38,504 nt of DNA from Halanaerobium salsuginis (GCF_900114545.1 NZ_FOTI01000027.1:1-38504), one strand, 5' to 3'; positions 1 to 9,161 are shown, counted from the first letter of the stretch. Numbers and translations: made by a program. Notes: generated by a model from the sequence alone, not told the origin.

Positions 1-277
1 AGTATTTTTATCATTGCTAAGTATTTAAGAGTAATTCAAAAAAACAAAGAGATAACATGATTCAAACGGTGCTATTTAGATTTCACAACATTTGTCAAAG
101 AACCAAAATTTACTACTTTTTTTCCTACAAATTTTATTTTTTTTGTGATATTATTGCTTTAGTAAATGTTAAAAAAAGCTGGATTTATTTTAGTTTGTCT
201 TTTAATAATTTAAAAATTTTAAGTTTTATTTTAGTTAATTATAAAATAGTTTAGTTAATTTAAAAGGAGGTAAATTT
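1..277. other. araA upstream region, no convincing gene
   Basis: AT-rich leader of the arabinose genes. A 65-codon open frame at 57-254 has no ribosome binding site and a composition typical of AT-rich noncoding DNA, so I do not call it a gene. The core AAACGGT at 64-70 matches one half of the dyad upstream of the LacI gene. An 11-bp direct repeat (TTTAGTTAATT) lies at 230-240 and 250-260. The araA ribosome binding site AAGGAGG is at 264-270. I could not place a -35/-10 pair with confidence. Confidence 0.5.
230..260 (+). repeat. 11-bp direct repeat, 20-bp spacing, before araA
   Basis: TTTAGTTAATT occurs exactly at 230-240 and 250-260, so the copies start 20 bp (about two helical turns) apart and sit just upstream of the araA ribosome binding site. 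The repeat is seen directly; a role as a regulator site (AraC-type and response-regulator proteins often bind direct repeats) is inference. In DNA this AT-rich, chance repeats are more likely than usual. Confidence 0.4.
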
Positions 278-1774
278 ATGCAAGATATATTTAAAGAAAT
301 GGAAATTTGGTTTATTACAGGAAGTCAGCACTTATATGGTGATGAAGTATTAAAAGAAGTAGAATCTAATAGTCAGAAAGTTGCTGAAGGGCTTTCTGCT
401 GCAGCAGAAATACCGATTCAGATCAAATATAAGGCTGTAGTAACTACTCCACAAAAGATAAGAGAGGTTGTACTGGAAGCAAATCGTACTGATAAATGTA
501 TTGGTATTATTACCTGGATGCATACTTTTTCACCAGCAAAAATGTGGATTTCTGGGTTAAAATCTTTGCAGAAACCTTTACTGCATCTGCATACTCAATT
601 TAATAGAGATATTCCCTGGTCTGAAATTGATATGAACTTTATGAATACTAATCAAGCTGCTCATGGAGGTCGCGAATATGGCTTTATAGTCAGCAGAATG
701 GGAAAAAATAGAAAAGTTGTAGTTGGCCACTGGCAAGATGAAGAGGTTCAACATAGAGTTGGTGTCTGGAGTAGAGCAGCGGCAGCCTGGGCTGATGCTC
801 AGGGAGCAAAGTTTGTTCGCTTTGGAGATAATATGCGCCAGGTAGCTGTAACTGAAGGGGATAAAGTTGAAGCCCAAATAAAATTCGGCTATGAAGTTCA
901 TTATTATGGAATTGGCGATTTAGTTGAATATATCGATGCAGTTAGTGAGGCAGAAATTGCAGAATTAATTGAGGTATATAAAAGTGAATATAATGTGCAA
1001 AAATCTCTTTTAGAAGGAACCGGCAAACAATCACTTAAAGAATCAGCCAGGATTGAAATTGGTTTGAGAAAATTCCTGGAAGATGGTGATTTCAAAGGGT
1101 TTACTACTAATTTTGAAGATCTTCATGGTTTAAAACAACTGCCTGGTCTAGCTGTACAGCGCCTTATGCGAGATGGTTATGGTTTTGGTGGTGAAGGTGA
1201 TTGGAAAACATCTGCACTGCTTAGAGCTATGAAAGTTATGGCAGCTGGTCTAGATGAAGGTACTTCTTTTATGGAATTTTACACTTATAATTTAGATCCA
1301 GATGATACTAAAGTTCTGGGAGCTCATATGTTAGAAGTTTGTGAGAGTATTGCTGCTGGTAAGGCTAATCTTGAAATTCATCCATTAGGCATAGGTGATA
1401 AAGAAGATCCAGCCAGGCTAGTTTTCGATGTAGATGCTGGTCCAGCTATTAATGTTGCTTTAATGGATATGGGAAATCGCTTCCGGATAGTTTTAAACGA
1501 ATTGGAAGTTGTAGAATCTGAACAAGAAATGCCTAAACTTCCAGTAGCACGTGTTTTCTGGAAACCAAAACCTAATTTACAAACAGCAGTAGAATCATGG
1601 ATTTATTCTGGAGCAGCTCATCATACTGCTTTTTCGAAAGCTTTAACAGTTGAGCATTTACAGGATTTTGCTGAAATTGCTGATGTTGAATTCTTAACAA
1701 TTGACGATACTACAACAGTTTCCGAATTTAAAAAAGAATTAAAATGGAATGATATTTATTACAAGTTAAAATAA
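278..1774 (+). CDS. araA: L-arabinose isomerase
   Basis: Interconverts L-arabinose and L-ribulose in the cytoplasm, the first step of bacterial arabinose catabolism. The 498-residue protein matches the family length. The Mn-binding active-site set known from Escherichia coli AraA is visible: Glu306 in GFGGEGDWK, Glu333 in SFMEFYT, His350 in GAHMLEV and His449 in GAAHHTAFS; the numbering is almost identical to E. coli. The start at 278 follows AAGGAGG with 7 bases between. It is the first gene of the araA, araD, kinase, araM series, but a pair of hairpins separates it from araD, so araA may also be transcribed or stabilised alone. No truncation or unusual residue was noticed. Confidence 0.97.
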   Translation: MQDIFKEMEIWFITGSQHLYGDEVLKEVESNSQKVAEGLSAAAEIPIQIKYKAVVTTPQKIREVVLEANRTDKCIGIITWMHTFSPAKMWISGLKSLQKPLLHLHTQFNRDIPWSEIDMNFMNTNQAAHGGREYGFIVSRMGKNRKVVVGHWQDEEVQHRVGVWSRAAAAWADAQGAKFVRFGDNMRQVAVTEGDKVEAQIKFGYEVHYYGIGDLVEYIDAVSEAEIAELIEVYKSEYNVQKSLLEGTGKQSLKESARIEIGLRKFLEDGDFKGFTTNFEDLHGLKQLPGLAVQRLMRDGYGFGGEGDWKTSALLRAMKVMAAGLDEGTSFMEFYTYNLDPDDTKVLGAHMLEVCESIAAGKANLEIHPLGIGDKEDPARLVFDVDAGPAINVALMDMGNRFRIVLNELEVVESEQEMPKLPVARVFWKPKPNLQTAVESWIYSGAAHHTAFSKALTVEHLQDFAEIADVEFLTIDDTTTVSEFKKELKWNDIYYKLK

Positions 1775-1803
1775 TTTTAATGAATTATAATAAAAAATTA
1801 AAA

Positions 1804-1874
1804 AACTGCTAGTTCAGCAGTTAATTAAAAACAAAAGTAGTTATTGACTGCTGGCTGAGCAGTAATTTTATTTT
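1804..1874 (+). terminator. tandem hairpins with shared stem sequence between araA and araD
   Basis: Two hairpins stand side by side. The first pairs AACTGCT (1804-1810) with AGCAGTT (1816-1822) across a 5-base loop. The second pairs ACTGCT (1847-1852) with AGCAGT (1858-1863), also across 5 bases, and is followed by ATTTTATTTT. Because the stems share ACTGCT/AGCAGT, the outer arms can also pair with each other (1805-1810 with 1858-1863), so alternative folds are possible. The second hairpin is terminator-like but short; an attenuator, processing site or weak terminator are all open. Confidence 0.55.
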
Positions 1875-1963
1875 AAAAAATTAATTAGCAAAAATTTGAA
1901 ATCCTATTTTAAAATATTATTTTATGTTTATATTAAGATATAATTATATAGGGAGGTTAAAAA

Positions 1964-2653
1964 ATGTTAGAAGCTTTAAAAGAAGAGGTATTACAGGCTA
2001 ATCTTGAACTTCCTAAAAGAGAACTTGTTACCTATACTTGGGGAAACGTTAGTGGTATAGATAGAGAAAAAGGTTTATTTGTAATTAAACCCAGTGGGGT
2101 AGAATACGATAAAATGACTGCTCAAGATATGGTAGTTGTAGACTTAGCAGGAAATAAAGTTGAAGGTGATTTGAATCCTTCTTCTGATACTGCTACTCAT
2201 CGTTATTTATATAATAATTTTGCTAATATTGGTGGTATAGTTCATACACATTCTAATTGGGCAACTAGTTGGGCTCAGGCAGGTAAAGGAATACCAGCTT
2301 TTGGTACTACTCAGGCTGATTACTTTTATGGAAAAATTCCCTGTACCAGAAAAATGACTGCAGAAGAAATTAACGGAGAATATGAATGGGATACTGGCAA
2401 AGTAATTGTAGAAGCTTTTGCTGATCTTGATCCAATGCAGGTGCCGGCTGTTTTAGTGAAAAATCATGGACCATTTACCTGGGGAAAAGATGCAGCAAAT
2501 GCAGTTCATAATGCAGTTGTGCTGGAAGAGGTAGCTAAAATGGCTTATCGTGCATTAAATTTGACTCCAGATTTAGCAGCTATGGATCAGGTTTTATTAG
2601 ATAAGCATTTTTTACGTAAACACGGTGAAAATGCTTATTATGGACAAAAATAG
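1964..2653 (+). CDS. araD: L-ribulose-5-phosphate 4-epimerase
   Basis: Converts L-ribulose 5-phosphate to D-xylulose 5-phosphate, the last arabinose-specific step before the pentose phosphate pathway. The 229-residue class II aldolase-family protein has the expected zinc ligands: His94 and His96 in VHTHSNW and His168 in KNHGPF. The C-terminal AYYGQK carries the catalytic tyrosine position known from E. coli AraD (Tyr226 here). GGGAGG at 1951-1956 precedes the ATG. The downstream kinase start lies 10 bases after the stop, so the two genes are surely cotranscribed. TATAAT at 1939-1944 could be a -10 box, but no good -35 is spaced from it. Confidence 0.96.
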   Translation: MLEALKEEVLQANLELPKRELVTYTWGNVSGIDREKGLFVIKPSGVEYDKMTAQDMVVVDLAGNKVEGDLNPSSDTATHRYLYNNFANIGGIVHTHSNWATSWAQAGKGIPAFGTTQADYFYGKIPCTRKMTAEEINGEYEWDTGKVIVEAFADLDPMQVPAVLVKNHGPFTWGKDAANAVHNAVVLEEVAKMAYRALNLTPDLAAMDQVLLDKHFLRKHGENAYYGQK

Positions 2654-2663
2654 GGGGGTAATT

Positions 2664-4271
2664 ATGCCAATAAATAAAGAAATAGTTGCCAGTGATATTA
2701 AGCATGCTAGAACTTCGCTTGGAATAGAATTAGGTTCTACCAGAATTAAAGCTGTTTTACTTGCTGCTGATAATCAAATTATTGCAACTGGAAGCCACAG
2801 CTGGGAAAATAGTTATATTGATGGAGTCTGGACATATAGTTTAGAAGAAATCTGGCAGGGTATTCAAGGCAGCTATCAGGATATGACAGCTGAATTAAAA
2901 AATAATTTTGGACTTGAATTAACTAAAATTGGAGCAATCGGTTTTAGCGGAATGATGCATGGCTACATGGCTTTTGATAAAGAAAATAATTTATTAGTTC
3001 CCTTTAGAACCTGGCGTAATAATTTTACTAGTGAAGCTAGTAAAAAACTAACTGATATTTTTGATTATCCAATTCCGCAACGTTGGAGTATTGCTCATCT
3101 TTATCAAGCTATATTAAATGAAGAAGAACATGTAAATTCTATTGATTTTTTAACAACTCTAGCTGGTTATGTTCACTGGCAATTGTCAGACGAAAAAGTA
3201 CTCGGAATTGGAGAAGCTTCCGGAATGTTTCCAGTTGAAATTGTAAATAAAGACTATGATAAGGATAAACAAAGGCAGTTTAGTCAATTAATTGCAGAAT
3301 ATGATTTTTCCTGGCAATTAAAAAATATTTTGCCTAAGCCATTATTAGCAGGAGAAAAGGCTGGTTATCTAACAAAAAAAGGTGCTAACTTACTTGACCC
3401 TACTGGTAAATTAGAAGCAGGAAGTTTAATGTGTCCTCCTGAGGGAGATGCTGAGACTGGCATGGTAGCAACTAATAGTGTGGCTGAAAGAACGGGTAAT
3501 GTTTCAGCTGGTACTTCAGTCTTTGCCATGGTAGTTTTAGAGAAGGAACTTAATAATGTACATCCAGAACTAGATTTAGTTATGACTCCATCTGGTAAGA
3601 TGGTAGCAATGGCTCATTCTAATAATGGTACTTCAAGCCTTGATGGCTGGATCTCTCTCTTTCAGGAAATGACTGACTTACTGGGCTTTGATGTTGATAA
3701 GACTACTTTATACGAAAAATTATATAATCAGGCTCTAACAGGTGATAAAGATTGTGGTGGCCTATTAGCTTATGGATATCTTTCAGGAGAGCATATAACT
3801 GGATTTGAAGAAGGTCGCCCACTTTTTGCAATGTCATCTAGTAGTAATTTTAACTTAGCTAATTTTATTCGAGTTAATCTGCAGAGTGCTTTAGGTGCGC
3901 TTAAAATCGGAATGGATATTTTGCTTAAGGAAGAAGAAGTAAAATTAGATAAAATGCTGGGGCATGGTGGATTATTTAAAACTGAAGGTGTTGGACAGAA
4001 GTTAATGGCAGCAGCAGTTAATGCACCAGTTGCTGTAATGGAAACTGCTGGTGAAGGTGGTGCCTGGGGTATTGCTTTATTAGCAGCTTATTTATTAAAT
4101 AGAAATTCAGAACAGTCATTGGAAACTTTTTTAAATGAATCAGTTTTTACAGATCAAAAGGAAAGTATTATTGAACCTGATCCGGAAGATGTAGAAGGTT
4201 TTGAAGCGTTTATGGAACGTTATAAATCATGCTTACCAATAGAAAAAGCAGCTGTAGAATTTTTAAAATAA
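2664..4271 (+). CDS. FGGY-family carbohydrate kinase, probable L-ribulokinase
   Basis: Expected to phosphorylate L-ribulose with ATP, supplying AraD. The open frame extends upstream into araD, but ATG 2664 is the likely start because it follows GGGGGG at 2653-2658, giving 535 residues. The N-terminal FGGY domain begins with the phosphate-binding [13 protein letters not shown] (residues 19-31), followed by [13 protein letters not shown] near residue 93. The C-terminal domain has [10 protein letters not shown] and the glycine-rich LGHGGLF and GEGGAWG segments. The sequence looks unlike classic AraB and more like the alternative clostridial ribulokinase type (AraK); family membership is clear, while ribulose specificity rests on its place between araD and araM. 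A xylulokinase or dual activity is the main alternative. Confidence 0.82.
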   Translation: MPINKEIVASDIKHARTSLGIELGSTRIKAVLLAADNQIIATGSHSWENSYIDGVWTYSLEEIWQGIQGSYQDMTAELKNNFGLELTKIGAIGFSGMMHGYMAFDKENNLLVPFRTWRNNFTSEASKKLTDIFDYPIPQRWSIAHLYQAILNEEEHVNSIDFLTTLAGYVHWQLSDEKVLGIGEASGMFPVEIVNKDYDKDKQRQFSQLIAEYDFSWQLKNILPKPLLAGEKAGYLTKKGANLLDPTGKLEAGSLMCPPEGDAETGMVATNSVAERTGNVSAGTSVFAMVVLEKELNNVHPELDLVMTPSGKMVAMAHSNNGTSSLDGWISLFQEMTDLLGFDVDKTTLYEKLYNQALTGDKDCGGLLAYGYLSGEHITGFEEGRPLFAMSSSSNFNLANFIRVNLQSALGALKIGMDILLKEEEVKLDKMLGHGGLFKTEGVGQKLMAAAVNAPVAVMETAGEGGAWGIALLAAYLLNRNSEQSLETFLNESVFTDQKESIIEPDPEDVEGFEAFMERYKSCLPIEKAAVEFLK

Positions 4272-4290
4272 TTAAGGGTGATAAATAATT

Positions 4291-5628
4291 ATGGATTTAC
4301 AAAAAATAGCTGGACATAAATGTAGTTGTGGAAAAACACATCAAATCCCCATTAAAAAAGTAGCTATTGCAGCAGGTTTAATCGACCAAACAGCTGATCT
4401 CTTAGCAGAAATTACTGCAGAAAAAAGAATTTATTTAGTAATTGATCAGCAGACTAAAAAAGCTGCTGGCAATAAACTAAAGTCAAAATTGGAAGCAGCG
4501 AATTACGAAGTGATAGAAATTTTATTAGAAGAGCGAGTTGGAGATGATCATCTTGTTCCAGAACCTGAATCATTATTTAAAATAATTTCTGCTGTAGAAG
4601 GTAATGGTTATTTATTGGCCTGTGGTTCCGGTTCGATTAATGATTTGACAGCATATGCAGCCCATAAGATGAAAATACCTTATACTATTTTTGCAACTGC
4701 GCCTTCGATGGATGGTTATGCTTCTTCGGTTTCTTCAATTACAGTAGCTGGAGTTAAAAAAACCTATAATACAACTCCTCCTGAACTAATAATTGCTGAT
4801 CTTGATATTTTGAAAGCAGCTCCCTGGAAGTTAATTCAATCAGGTTTAGGTGATCTTTTAGGTAAAGTTTCATCATTATTAGAATGGAAATTGGGGGTTG
4901 CTTTATTTGACGAATATTTTTGTCAGGAAGCTTTTGATTTGGTAGAGGATGTTTTGCAAGATTTAATGGCTAATTCACAGCAAATAATTGCAAGAAAAGC
5001 AGCAGGTATTGAAATTTTGACAAAAGGTTTAATTTATTCTGGTATTGCAATGATGATGGTTGGTAGTTCGCGCCCGGCTTCTGGAACTGAGCACCATATT
5101 TCTCATTTCTTTGATATGTATGCTGGGATTTTTAAGGAACATGTTCCTACTCATGGCATAAAAGTTGGTACTGCAGCTTTAATCAGTTGTTATTATTATT
5201 TAAAATTATTAAAAACTGATTTTTCCCAATTTGAAATAACTCATGATCGCCAGGCAAGAGAAGCTGAAATTAGGGAAGCTTATTTAGATAAAGCAGATTC
5301 TATCCTGGATTTACTAGAACAACGTTGGGAACATGATTTAATTTCCAAAGACGATTTATTAGCTGCAGAATCCGAGATTAAGAAAAACATTCGGAAATTT
5401 AAGCAGTATCTATTAAGTGTAGAAACTATTTTAGATGATTTTGGTTTTTTTGAAAGAGAAGACGTTAAAAATTTGAACCGAGACTGGCTAAAAAAAGCAG
5501 TAAATCACTGTTTTGAAATTCGCTTTCGCTACACTGTTTCAACATTACTAAGACAGGTCGGGCTGCTTAATCAATGGGGAGAAGAAGCAATAGCAAGATT
5601 AGAAGAAAAACTAGAAAAAAATAATTAA
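4291..5628 (+). CDS. araM: sn-glycerol-1-phosphate dehydrogenase, AraM type
   Basis: NAD(P)H-dependent reductase of dihydroxyacetone phosphate to sn-glycerol 1-phosphate, by similarity to Bacillus subtilis AraM, whose gene also lies in an arabinose operon. The 445-residue protein belongs to the iron-containing alcohol dehydrogenase/DHQ-synthase-like fold. It has an N-terminal CSCGKTH motif (residues 11-17), the nucleotide-binding GSGSINDLTAYAA (112-124), and metal-ligand candidates Asp188 in SGLGDLLG, the GTEHHISH cluster (265-272) and His288 in PTHGIKVG. The start lies 19 bases after the kinase stop with a weak binding site (AAGGGTG). A strong terminator follows, making this the last gene of the arabinose block. 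Why arabinose operons carry this enzyme is not settled. Confidence 0.88.
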   Translation: MDLQKIAGHKCSCGKTHQIPIKKVAIAAGLIDQTADLLAEITAEKRIYLVIDQQTKKAAGNKLKSKLEAANYEVIEILLEERVGDDHLVPEPESLFKIISAVEGNGYLLACGSGSINDLTAYAAHKMKIPYTIFATAPSMDGYASSVSSITVAGVKKTYNTTPPELIIADLDILKAAPWKLIQSGLGDLLGKVSSLLEWKLGVALFDEYFCQEAFDLVEDVLQDLMANSQQIIARKAAGIEILTKGLIYSGIAMMMVGSSRPASGTEHHISHFFDMYAGIFKEHVPTHGIKVGTAALISCYYYLKLLKTDFSQFEITHDRQAREAEIREAYLDKADSILDLLEQRWEHDLISKDDLLAAESEIKKNIRKFKQYLLSVETILDDFGFFEREDVKNLNRDWLKKAVNHCFEIRFRYTVSTLLRQVGLLNQWGEEAIARLEEKLEKNN

Positions 5629-5644
5629 AATATCTTTATTATTT

Positions 5645-5682
5645 AAAGTGCTGGAATATAAAATTTCCAGCACTTTTTGCCT
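5645..5682 (+). terminator. rho-independent terminator after araM
   Basis: Perfect 12-bp stem AAAGTGCTGGAA (5645-5656) with TTCCAGCACTTT (5665-5676), an 8-base loop, and a T-rich tail including TTTTT and CTTTTC. It ends the arabinose transcription unit. Confidence 0.9.
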
Positions 5683-5822
5683 TTTCTTCTCTAAATGCTG
5701 AATAAGTTTAAAAAAGTGAAAAATTTTGTAGTAGAAGGTAAAAATAATGTAGTGACTATTTGTCTAAATTATTTTAAAATTGAATTAACAATAAAAAATC
5801 AAAAAACGGGAGGAAATTTATT

Positions 5823-7097
5823 ATGAAAAAAGTTTTTGTTACTCTGTTGTTTTGCTTATTGATAGTTGGAATTACATTCTCTGCAGCTGCTAAGACGACT
5901 ACGTTAACTTTCTGGACTTTTCAAGAGTTACACCAGCAATTTTTAGAAAAAGAAGTAGCTCGTTGGAATGAGAATAATCCTGATAATCAGATTGCTTTAG
6001 AAGCAACAGTCTATCCTTATGATCAAATGCATAATAAACTTTTAATAGCTTTACAGTCAGGAGTAGGTGCACCTGATATTGCAGATATAGAAATTAGTAA
6101 ATTTGCTAATTATTTAAAGGGAAATACACCTCAACTAGTTGCTTTTAATGATGTTGTTGATCCTTTAATGGGCCAGATGATTAAAGCTAGATTCGATAAT
6201 TACAGCAAAAATGGTAACTATTATGGAATTCCTTATCATGTAGGTGCAACAGTTATGTATTATAATACAGAACTTACTGATCAGGCGGGCGTAGATATTG
6301 ATGATATTGTTACCTGGGATGACTATGTTGCAGCAGGCCAGAAAGTTAAAGCTGCTACTGGTAAGCCAATGACAACAGTTGAAGTAACAGAACATTGGTC
6401 ACTTTATCCTTTGATTAGTCAAATTGGTTCTGATATTTTTGCTGAAGATGGCAGCATAATTTTAGATAACGAAAAAAATGAACGAGTTTTAACCTTTTTA
6501 GATGATCTTGTTCATAAATATGATATTGCAATTCCTACCCCAGGTGGATTTCACCATTCCGAAGAATATTGGGCTTTTATGAATGATGAAGGTGCTGCTT
6601 CTTTAATGATGCCTCTCTGGTATATGGGAAGGTTTGTTCAGTATATGCCTGACTTAAAAGGTAAAATGGCAATTAGACCTTTACCTGTCTGGGAAGAAGG
6701 CGGAAATAGATCTGCTGGTATGGGTGGAACTGGTACAGTAGTTACTATTCAGAGTGACCATAAAGATTTAGCCAAAGATTTTTTAGTTGAAGCTAAACTA
6801 TCTGTTGAAGCATCACATAAATTATGGACAGAACTTGGCTTTGACCCAGTAAGATGGGAAGTCTGGGATGATCCAGTAATGTCTGAATCAAATCAGTATA
6901 CAGATTACTTTAAAAATGAAGATATTTTTGGAATGCTGCTTGATATTAAAGATGAAATTAATCCAACTATGATTACAGAGCAATATCCACAGGCAATTGA
7001 TTTATTAAAGAAAAATGTTTCCTTTAAAGTTATTAAAGAACAAAGTGAGACACCAGCCGAAGCCTTAAAAGAAGCTGCTGATGAACTAAGACAGTAA
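5823..7097 (+). CDS. ABC sugar importer 1, periplasmic solute-binding protein
   Basis: Extracytoplasmic family 1 (MalE-like) sugar-binding protein of 424 residues. Residues 1-23 are a type I signal peptide (MKK, hydrophobic core, then AAA before Lys24) with no lipobox cysteine, so the mature protein should be free in the periplasm. The mature part starts with the typical TLTFWTFQE strand and has GAPDIADIE near residue 84. CGGGAGG precedes the ATG. It is followed by a long inverted repeat and then two permeases. Position after araABD-araM suggests arabinose or arabino-oligosaccharides, as for AraN of Bacillus, but specificity cannot be read from the sequence. Confidence 0.92.
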   Translation: MKKVFVTLLFCLLIVGITFSAAAKTTTLTFWTFQELHQQFLEKEVARWNENNPDNQIALEATVYPYDQMHNKLLIALQSGVGAPDIADIEISKFANYLKGNTPQLVAFNDVVDPLMGQMIKARFDNYSKNGNYYGIPYHVGATVMYYNTELTDQAGVDIDDIVTWDDYVAAGQKVKAATGKPMTTVEVTEHWSLYPLISQIGSDIFAEDGSIILDNEKNERVLTFLDDLVHKYDIAIPTPGGFHHSEEYWAFMNDEGAASLMMPLWYMGRFVQYMPDLKGKMAIRPLPVWEEGGNRSAGMGGTGTVVTIQSDHKDLAKDFLVEAKLSVEASHKLWTELGFDPVRWEVWDDPVMSESNQYTDYFKNEDIFGMLLDIKDEINPTMITEQYPQAIDLLKKNVSFKVIKEQSETPAEALKEAADELRQ

Positions 7098-7128
7098 ACA
7101 AGCTTAGTTAACAAGTAATTATTAAAAT

Positions 7129-7190
7129 AACTAAAAGATTCGGCTGTAATCAGATTTCTATTTGGGTTAAGTTGAATCTTTTAGTTTTTT
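7129..7190 (+). terminator. inverted repeat with T tail between binding protein 1 and permease
   Basis: AACTAAAAGATTC (7129-7141) pairs perfectly with GAATCTTTTAGTT (7174-7186) over a 32-base loop, followed directly by TTTT. It probably acts as a partial terminator or 3'-end stabiliser so that more binding protein than permease is made; that function is inference. Confidence 0.6.
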
Positions 7191-7206
7191 ATTAAGGAGC
7201 GTTATT

Positions 7207-8109
7207 ATGAAATCAATTAAAAACTTTTATCAAAAATTTATTAATTCTAAAAAAGTGGCTCCCTATATTTTTGTTTCTCCTTTTATTATTGTTTTTCTGG
7301 TCTTTTATTTATATCCTATCATTTCCACAATTATTATGAGTTTCCAGGAAATTGGTTTTGGTGAAGCAGAATTTATAGGACTTGAAAATTACAAAAAATT
7401 ATTTAATGTACATTATAAAAATGCTTTATTAACCAGTACTAACTATACTTTCTGGACTATTTTAATCTTAGTACCACTACCAATTTTATTGGCAGTGCTG
7501 CTAAATAGTGATAAAACAAAATTTAAAAATTTTTTTCGTTCAGCAATTTTTATGCCGGCTTTAACTTCTGTTATTGTAGCAGGTATGTTTTTTAGATATG
7601 CTTTTGGAGAACAGGCATCAACTCTAGCTAATTCTTTAATTGGACTTTTAGGAATTGGGCCAATAACCTGGTTGCAGGATTCTATTCCAGCTATGATTGC
7701 TCTGGTCATTCTCTGTGTCTGGCGCTGGTTAGGAGTTAATATTATTTATTTTTTATCAGGCTTACAGGGTATTCCAGATGCAATCTATGAAGCCGCAGAC
7801 ATTGATGGAGCAAATAGTTGGGATAAATTTAAATATATAACTATTCCTTCTTTAAAACCAGTCATAATATATGTAATTACAATTAGTGTATTTGGAGGTT
7901 ATAAAATGTTTGCTGAAAGCTATGCTTATTGGCAGACAGCAACCCCTAATGATATTGGAATGACTATAGTTTCTTATATCTACCAAACTGGCTTTAATAA
8001 TTTTAATATGGGGTTTGCCTCGGCAATTGGAATTACACTATTATTAATTGTTCTGGTAGTTAATCTAATTCAGCTTAATCTATTTGGCTTATTTAAGAAG
8101 GAGGATTAA
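7207..8109 (+). CDS. ABC sugar importer 1, permease (MalF type)
   Basis: Inner-membrane permease of 300 residues, binding-protein-dependent transport family. About six hydrophobic segments can be seen, the first near residues 19-41. The cytoplasmic EAA loop that docks the ATPase is IYEAADIDGANSWDKFKYITIP (around residues 194-215). AAGGAG lies 6 bases before the ATG. The stop at 8109 is one base before the next permease ATG, so the two permeases are translationally coupled. It should form a heterodimer with the 8111 gene product and receive sugar from the 5823 binding protein. Confidence 0.93.
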   Translation: MKSIKNFYQKFINSKKVAPYIFVSPFIIVFLVFYLYPIISTIIMSFQEIGFGEAEFIGLENYKKLFNVHYKNALLTSTNYTFWTILILVPLPILLAVLLNSDKTKFKNFFRSAIFMPALTSVIVAGMFFRYAFGEQASTLANSLIGLLGIGPITWLQDSIPAMIALVILCVWRWLGVNIIYFLSGLQGIPDAIYEAADIDGANSWDKFKYITIPSLKPVIIYVITISVFGGYKMFAESYAYWQTATPNDIGMTIVSYIYQTGFNNFNMGFASAIGITLLLIVLVVNLIQLNLFGLFKKED

Positions 8110-8110
8110 A

Positions 8111-8947
8111 ATGTCTGTAAAGCAAGTTAAACTTACTGTAGTTGTTATTATCCTGGCATTTTTTGCTTTTTTTGCTCTGGCTCCATTTTTCTTTATGTTA
8201 GTTTCTTCATTCAAGCCAGGGGATCAAATTATTAAAAATGGAATTAGTGCCAGACTTGATCTGGATATAATGACTTTTAAAAACTATAAAACACTTTTTA
8301 CGGAAAGAAACGGAATCTATCTTTATTGGTATAAAAACAGTGTTTTAATTACTACAATTCAAACTGCTGTTGCCGTATTTTTAAGCTCACTGGTTGGCTA
8401 TGGTTTGGCAGTTTATGATTTTAAAGGGAAGAATATATTGTTTGTATTAGTATTAATTTTGATGATGGTTCCAATTGAAATTTTAATTTTACCGCTGTAT
8501 AAACTTTCAATCACTCTTAAAATAATTGATACTTATGCTGGAGTTATGCTTCCTTTTATTGTTCCACCAGTTGCTGTCTTCTTTTTCCGACAATTTGCTG
8601 TGGGACTGCCAATGGAATTGATCGATGCAGCCAGAATTGATGGTGCTTCTGAATTTGGTATTTTCTTTAAAATTATGATGCCTTTAATGAAACCTGCCTT
8701 TGGTGCAATGATTATTTTACAGGCAATGTTTAGCTGGAATGCCTTTGTCTGGCCTTTAATTGTTTTAAGATCGAATGAAAACTTCACTTTACCAATTGGA
8801 TTGGCTTCTTTAATTACTCCCTATGGGAATAGTTATGATATGCTATTCTCTGGAGCGGTAATTTCTGTAGTACCAATTATAATTTTATTTATGTTTAAAC
8901 AAAATTCTTTTATTTCTGGGCTAACAGTTGGTGGAGTAAAAGGATAA
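8111..8947 (+). CDS. ABC sugar importer 1, permease (MalG type)
   Basis: Second permease subunit, 278 residues from ATG 8111, which follows AAGAAGGAGG at the end of the preceding gene; the frame is open from further upstream but lacks another good start. Around six membrane spans and the EAA loop LIDAARIDGASEFGIFFKIMMP near residue 172 are visible. The C-terminus ends in GLTVGGVKG, typical of MalG-type subunits. No ATPase gene follows; the operon ends at the terminator just downstream. Confidence 0.93.
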   Translation: MSVKQVKLTVVVIILAFFAFFALAPFFFMLVSSFKPGDQIIKNGISARLDLDIMTFKNYKTLFTERNGIYLYWYKNSVLITTIQTAVAVFLSSLVGYGLAVYDFKGKNILFVLVLILMMVPIEILILPLYKLSITLKIIDTYAGVMLPFIVPPVAVFFFRQFAVGLPMELIDAARIDGASEFGIFFKIMMPLMKPAFGAMIILQAMFSWNAFVWPLIVLRSNENFTLPIGLASLITPYGNSYDMLFSGAVISVVPIIILFMFKQNSFISGLTVGGVKG

Positions 8948-8990
8948 TTACAGTTTTAGATTAATTAGTAATTAAATAAAGTAGTATTTT

Positions 8991-9024
8991 CCTCATCAGC
9001 TTCAGAGCTGATGAGGATTTTTTT
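8991..9024 (+). terminator. rho-independent terminator after importer 1
   Basis: Perfect 11-bp stem CCTCATCAGCT (8991-9001) with AGCTGATGAGG (9006-9016), TCAG loop, followed by seven T residues. Strong and canonical. Confidence 0.95.
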
Positions 9025-9053
9025 GTAAAAAAGATGTTCTTAGGCCAGGAAGA

Positions 9054-9062
9054 TGTTATAAT
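9054..9062 (+). promoter_or_regulatory. extended -10 promoter candidate for the two-component system
   Basis: TGTTATAAT at 9054-9062 is an exact extended -10 element (TGnTATAAT) just after the importer 1 terminator and about 100 bases before the sensor-kinase ATG. No good -35 hexamer is spaced 17 bases upstream, which an extended -10 can tolerate. Confidence 0.6.
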
Positions 9063-9069
9063 AAGAATG

Positions 9070-9101
9070 AATTAAGAAAATTGAGATAAATTTTCTTAAT
9101 T
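9070..9101. promoter_or_regulatory. 13-bp inverted repeat downstream of the sensor-kinase promoter
   Basis: AATTAAGAAAATT (9070-9082) and AATTTTCTTAATT (9089-9101) are perfect inverted arms separated by 6 bases. The repeat starts 8 bases after the putative -10 box, around the transcription start, a position suited to an operator or a 5'-end hairpin. No binding protein can be named. Confidence 0.5.
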
Positions 9102-9161
9102 AAAATACAAACTAGCTTAACTTTGTAGAAAAATCAGAGATATTTTGTAGGGAGATCTTAA

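Noticed and set aside
57-254. Open frame of 65 codons upstream of araA
   Set aside because: No ribosome binding site, AT-driven Phe/Ile/Lys-rich composition, no recognisable domain; it overlaps likely control sequence.
578-901. Open frame of 107 codons antisense within araA
   Set aside because: It lies wholly inside a certain gene on the opposite strand and has no ribosome binding site or domain.
2625-2663. Upstream start for the kinase overlapping araD
   Set aside because: ATG 2664 has a strong G-rich binding site at proper distance and yields a normal family N-terminus.
7443-7709. Antisense open frame inside the importer 1 permease (also similar ones at 8533-8787 and 25775-26008)
   Set aside because: Shadow of a hydrophobic gene; opposite-strand frames of permease genes are often open.
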